A DNA stretch of 9,050 nt, taken from positions 1,110 to 10,159 of the forward strand of contig JAHEEH010000032.1 of the NCBI GenBank assembly GCA_024640835.1, in the 5' to 3' direction. Under the pieces are notes generated by a model. The model ran no database searches. It had not been told where the DNA came from and saw only the letters and a program-made list of their open reading frames with translations. This stretch comes from Bacteroidota bacterium. GTDB lineage: Bacteria > Bacteroidota > Rhodothermia > Rhodothermales > UBA10348. Shown here piece after piece: positions 7,707 to 9,050 of this stretch (its first letter is position 1; every line of letters starts with the position of its first letter). Both the position numbers and the translations under genes were made by a program.

Positions 7707-8226
7707 TCACTCGCGCGTGCGTGGTTCCGACATCCTTCTCCATCGTGAGTTGAAGAACGATCCCTTTCCCCGCGTTCGTCAACCGTCGGCTCTCTCCTCC
7801 GCCTTGCGACGGTTTCGTTTGCCGATGGCCCGCACCCGCTTCGACCATCATCCGGCGGTCTTCTTTCGAAGTCCGCGTTCCGACACTCGTGCGCAGTGCG
7901 CCGTCCGTCCGCGCCGATCGCTCCGAAAAGCTTCCGGCGGGTTCCGGTCGGGACTGCCAGATCGTGAACCGTACCGCCTGGACCGAAGTCCAGCCGACCG
8001 TGCTCTCGATCCACGCTGGTTTTCCGACCCGACATCCCTACGCCGACTGCGAACAGCCAGCGTGACAGCGCCGGTTCGGCCACCTTGCGTCCGCCCATCC
8101 GTATCGCCACACGAGGCGGCGACGTGACGGCCGGGGTTCGCTTCCGCTGGTCTTTCGACCCGCGCGGGCTTACCTCATGCAGCCTAGAGACTCAGTCGCG
8201 TCAAGGAACGGTGCCGTCAGGCACTG

Positions 8227-8241
8227 GGACTATTATAGTCC
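8227..8241. repeat. Perfect 15-bp palindrome over the -10 box
   Basis: GGACTAT, a central base, then ATAGTCC. It contains the whole TATAAT and extends into the region between -10 and +1. A repressor or activator binding here would control open-complex formation. Part of the symmetry is forced by the -10 box itself, so the operator role is an inference. Confidence 0.5.
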
Positions 8242-8260
8242 GGCTACAAACCGGCGTCAA
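8232..8260 (-). promoter_or_regulatory. Near-consensus sigma-70 promoter of the large ncRNA
   Basis: Reading the minus strand, TTGACG (8260-8255) is followed after exactly 17 bp by a perfect TATAAT (8237-8232). The expected start is the A or G at 8225-8224. The -35 box matches five of six consensus bases. In a GC-rich genome such a site is rare and suggests high constitutive or tightly controlled expression. Both boxes overlap repeats that could be operators. Confidence 0.88.
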
Positions 8261-8268
8261 TAGTCCGG
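8235..8268. repeat. Direct repeat ATAGTCCGG, two copies 25 bp apart at the large-RNA promoter
   Basis: ATAGTCCGG occurs at 8235-8243 and again at 8260-8268 on the plus strand. The first copy overlaps the upstream half of the -10 box and the second abuts the -35 box. Two identical 9-mers placed on the two promoter elements look like sites for one DNA-binding protein. No matching regulator gene is in the window. Confidence 0.5.
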
Positions 8269-8301
8269 ACACGTTCAGAAGTCCACATTCAATTCACACA
8301 A

Positions 8302-8310
8302 ATATCCACA
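8302..8310 (+). promoter_or_regulatory. DnaA-box-like site in AT-rich leader
   Basis: ATATCCACA matches eight of nine bases of the DnaA box TTATCCACA. A weaker relative, AAGTCCACA (six of nine), lies in the same orientation at 8279-8287. Both sit in the most AT-rich part of the window, upstream of the large-RNA promoter. A single good box is not an origin. It could be a DnaA-responsive site or a chance match. Confidence 0.25.
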
Positions 8311-8379
8311 GGAGAGGTGCATAACTCGGCGTCCGTGGGCCGACGCACCGTGCCAGGCGAACCGGATCGACCCCTGAGC

Positions 8380-8410
8380 AAAAAGCCCGACCCGGCGGGT
8401 CAGGCTTTTT
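8380..8410. terminator. Bidirectional intrinsic terminator
   Basis: AAAAAGCC-C-GACCC, loop GGC, GGGTC-A-GGCTTTTT: a long near-perfect stem (8380-8393 with 8397-8410, one C/A mismatch) flanked by five A and five T residues, so it works on either strand. On the minus strand it ends the small RNA, about 120 nt before the large-RNA promoter's -35 box. On the plus strand I see no gene needing it. Confidence 0.92.
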
Positions 8411-8473
8411 GGTGCCCATACACATGGCGCGACTGAGTGCGCGGTGATCCGGCGCTTCCAGGCGGCATGAGGT
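8380..8473 (-). ncRNA. Candidate small RNA (about 94 nt) with its own promoter and terminator
   Basis: Minus-strand unit between the promoter at 8507-8479 and the terminator at 8410-8380. Besides the terminator it can form the hairpin CGCG/CGCG with loop CACUCAGU (8443-8428). No reading frame inside it is credible: the ATG-initiated frame at 8426 reads straight through the terminator. I looked for the SRP 4.5S tip (CCGGAAGG...AGCA) and a tRNA-like fold and saw neither. The segment ACUCAGUCGCG (8438-8428) is perfectly complementary to the 5' region of the large RNA encoded next to it. The start is estimated from the -10 box. It could also be the 5' leader of longer read-through transcripts. 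Confidence 0.6.
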
Positions 8474-8478
8474 GCCCA

Positions 8479-8507
8479 AGTATACGGAATTGACGACCGC
8501 GCGCCAA
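8479..8507 (-). promoter_or_regulatory. Sigma-70-type promoter of the small RNA
   Basis: On the minus strand TTGGCG (8507-8502), a 17-bp spacer and TATACT (8484-8479). Both boxes match five of six and four to five of six consensus bases respectively. Expected start at about 8473. The decamer CCGTTATTGT ends 3 bp upstream of the -35 box. Confidence 0.7.
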
Positions 8508-8509
8508 GA

Positions 8510-8582
8510 ACAATAACGGAAAAATAGGCGCAACCGCCTTGAGAGCGTCCTGGGGGCGGTTTATCGCGATAGACAATAACGG
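8510..8582 (-). repeat. Repeated decamer CCGTTATTGT upstream of the small-RNA promoter
   Basis: On the minus strand CCGTTATTGT occurs at 8519-8510, just upstream of the -35 box, and again at 8582-8573. The copies are 63 bp apart, close to six helical turns, and flank the hairpin that may end the rhomboid transcript. The spacing and the AT-rich content against a GC-rich background suggest paired protein-binding sites. Confidence 0.45.
8520..8561 (-). terminator. Probable terminator of the rhomboid gene
   Basis: On the minus strand AACCGCC (8561-8555) pairs with GGCGGTT (8538-8532) around a 16-nt loop, and five T residues follow at 8524-8520 after a 6-7 nt gap. It lies about 40 bp after the rhomboid stop. 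The long loop and the gap make it weaker than the other two terminators here. Confidence 0.5.
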
Positions 8583-8598
8583 TGATCAGTCCCTCCCT

Positions 8599-9050
8599 TC
8601 AGAGGCCCATCTGCGAGAGGAACGTCGCCAGGGCTTCCGGACGAACGAGCAGGGTCATGACGAGGCCCCCCAGTGCTCCCCCGATGTGCGCCTCGTGGGC
8701 AATTCCTCCGGTCATACCTCCCTCCTGCCGGCGCATGGCGGCCACCGACACGGCCACGAAAAGGATGGCGAAGAGCCAGGCGGGAATGGGTATCGCAAAG
8801 AAGACGTAGAGCAGATCGAAAGGACGGAAGAGGCAGAAGGCAAACACCACTCCGCTGATCGCCCCCGACGCTCCGACCGCCGCATAGCCGGGCGTGTCGC
8901 GGTGCCGCCACAGCGTCAGGACGTGCGCCGCGAGCTCGGCCCCGAAGTAGACCAGCAGGAAACGCGCAGAGCCGAGCACGGCCTCGAGATACGGTCCGAA
9001 GAAGTACAGGGTGACCATGTTCACCACCAGGTGCCCCAGGCTTCCGTGCA
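8599..9050 (-). CDS. Rhomboid-family intramembrane serine protease (partial, C-terminal part)
   Basis: Cleaves transmembrane substrates within the membrane using a Ser-His dyad. The visible 149 residues start inside the TM2 region with HGSLGHLVVNM (the H...H...N oxyanion/active-site helix). Then follow a hydrophobic helix, the GASGAISG motif with catalytic Ser (codon 8868-8866), two further hydrophobic helices (LLYVFFAIPIPAWLF and AILFVAVSVAAM), and AHEAHIGGALGG with catalytic His (codon 8688-8686), ending at the TGA at 8601-8599. All catalytic elements visible are intact, so the enzyme is probably active. The N-terminal part, including TM1, the L1 loop and the start codon, lies beyond the right edge; internal Met and Val codons near 9027 are not the true start. 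Its substrate is unknown. It reads toward the two RNA genes but is separated from them by a probable terminator and separate promoters. Confidence 0.95.
   Translation of the reverse strand, partial: HGSLGHLVVNMVTLYFFGPYLEAVLGSARFLLVYFGAELAAHVLTLWRHRDTPGYAAVGASGAISGVVFAFCLFRPFDLLYVFFAIPIPAWLFAILFVAVSVAAMRRQEGGMTGGIAHEAHIGGALGGLVMTLLVRPEALATFLSQMGL

Larger units (their letters stand above)
7442..8225 (-). ncRNA. Candidate large structured non-coding RNA (about 784 nt), family not recognised
   Basis: A strong promoter (-35 at 8260-8255, -10 at 8237-8232) and an intrinsic terminator (7471-7442) bracket a stretch with no credible protein. On the minus strand the RNA contains many stable hairpins. 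UUCG-capped: 7993-7978 (CUGGAC/GUCCAG), 7576-7565 (CGAC/GUCG), 7523-7512 (CGGC/GCCG) and 7669-7646 (GUCGGUC/GACCGAC, or an inner GUCC/GGAC on UUCG). GNRA-capped: 8160-8149 (GGUC/GACC on GAAA), 7871-7860 (CUUC/GAAG on GAAA) and 7630-7619 (GGCC/GGCC on GCAA). Others: 8224-8211 (GUGCC/GGCAC), 7937-7923, 7814-7781 (AACCGUCG/CGACGGUU) and 7553-7538 (GGGAGG/CCUCCC). A closing helix pairs UUGACGCGAC (8204-8195) with GUCGCGUCGG (7493-7484), 10 bp with two G-U pairs; a further six pairs (GUCUCU with GGAGGC) may stack inside it. The start at about 8225 is estimated from the -10. I see no RNase P, tmRNA, SRP or group I/II intron core signature. The function is unknown. Confidence 0.8.

Noticed and set aside
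7790..7830. GCAAACGAAACC on the minus strand, resembling the start of a tmRNA tag (ANDE-type)
   Set aside because: The frame continues without a tag-like ending or stop, and the tRNA-Ala-like ends, with a GGTTCGA near a 3' CCA, are missing. The resemblance is a short coincidence.
7262..8110. Long minus-strand open frame of 282 codons across the large RNA
   Set aside because: It reads through the intrinsic terminator into antisense of the HAD gene and has an Arg/Gly/Pro-rich composition without any domain. An equally long frame exists on the opposite strand, as expected by chance at high GC.
7297..8127. Long plus-strand open frame of 276 codons after the HAD gene
   Set aside because: It starts inside the HAD gene in another frame, crosses all the RNA hairpins in antisense and has low-complexity composition with no recognisable motif.
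7442..8225. Large RNA as RNase P RNA, SRP RNA or a group I/II intron
   Set aside because: I could not find the RNase P GAGGAAAGTCC and ACAGAA core elements, the SRP tip motif, or a group II domain V or group I P7 core. The length also exceeds typical RNase P RNA.
8310..8440. Short plus-strand frame starting at a GTG (8317) with AGGAGAGG beside it
   Set aside because: The Shine-Dalgarno overlaps the start codon, leaving no spacer. The frame runs through the bidirectional terminator and no plus-strand promoter is evident.

Overview
The window is GC-rich bacterial chromosome with dense coding and ordinary codon use. The gene set suggests Gemmatimonadota or a neighbouring FCB-type phylum: chromosomal parAB followed by a DUF5683 membrane protein, plus a serine-palmitoyltransferase-like enzyme with a ceramide-synthase-like GNAT protein. 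This placement is inferred from gene content, since no rRNA marker is present. Shine-Dalgarno sequences are weak or absent before most genes, so start codons were chosen from family alignment and gene overlaps.

Layout. (1) 1-1350, minus: N-terminal 450 codons of a UvrD/Rep-type helicase that runs off the left edge. (2) 1571-4033, plus: parA, parB and a DUF5683 protein; parB and DUF5683 overlap by 4 nt (GTGA). This is a chromosome-segregation module with an attached envelope protein. (3) 4216-7406, plus: an alpha-oxoamine synthase of serine-palmitoyltransferase type, a GNAT-type acyltransferase resembling bacterial ceramide synthase, and a HAD hydrolase overlapping it by 8 nt. Together they look like a sphingolipid/ceramide synthesis operon. 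(4) About 7440-8515, minus: a stretch of more than 1 kb with no credible protein. It holds two consecutive RNA transcription units, each with its own sigma-70-type promoter and intrinsic terminator. (5) 8599-9050, minus: the C-terminal part of a rhomboid intramembrane protease that runs off the right edge.

The most notable element is in part 4. A minus-strand RNA of about 784 nt runs from a near-consensus promoter (TTGACG, 17 bp, TATAAT) to a strong terminator with nine U residues. It is full of UUCG- and GNRA-capped hairpins. A 10-bp helix pairs its 5' end with the segment just before its terminator, enclosing nearly the whole molecule. It does not resemble RNase P RNA, tmRNA, SRP RNA, 6S RNA or a group I/II intron in the signatures I could check by eye, so it is a candidate for an undescribed large structured non-coding RNA. 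Just upstream, a second unit encodes a roughly 94-nt RNA. That RNA carries 11 nt perfectly complementary to the 5' strand of the large RNA's closing helix, which raises the possibility that the two RNAs interact.
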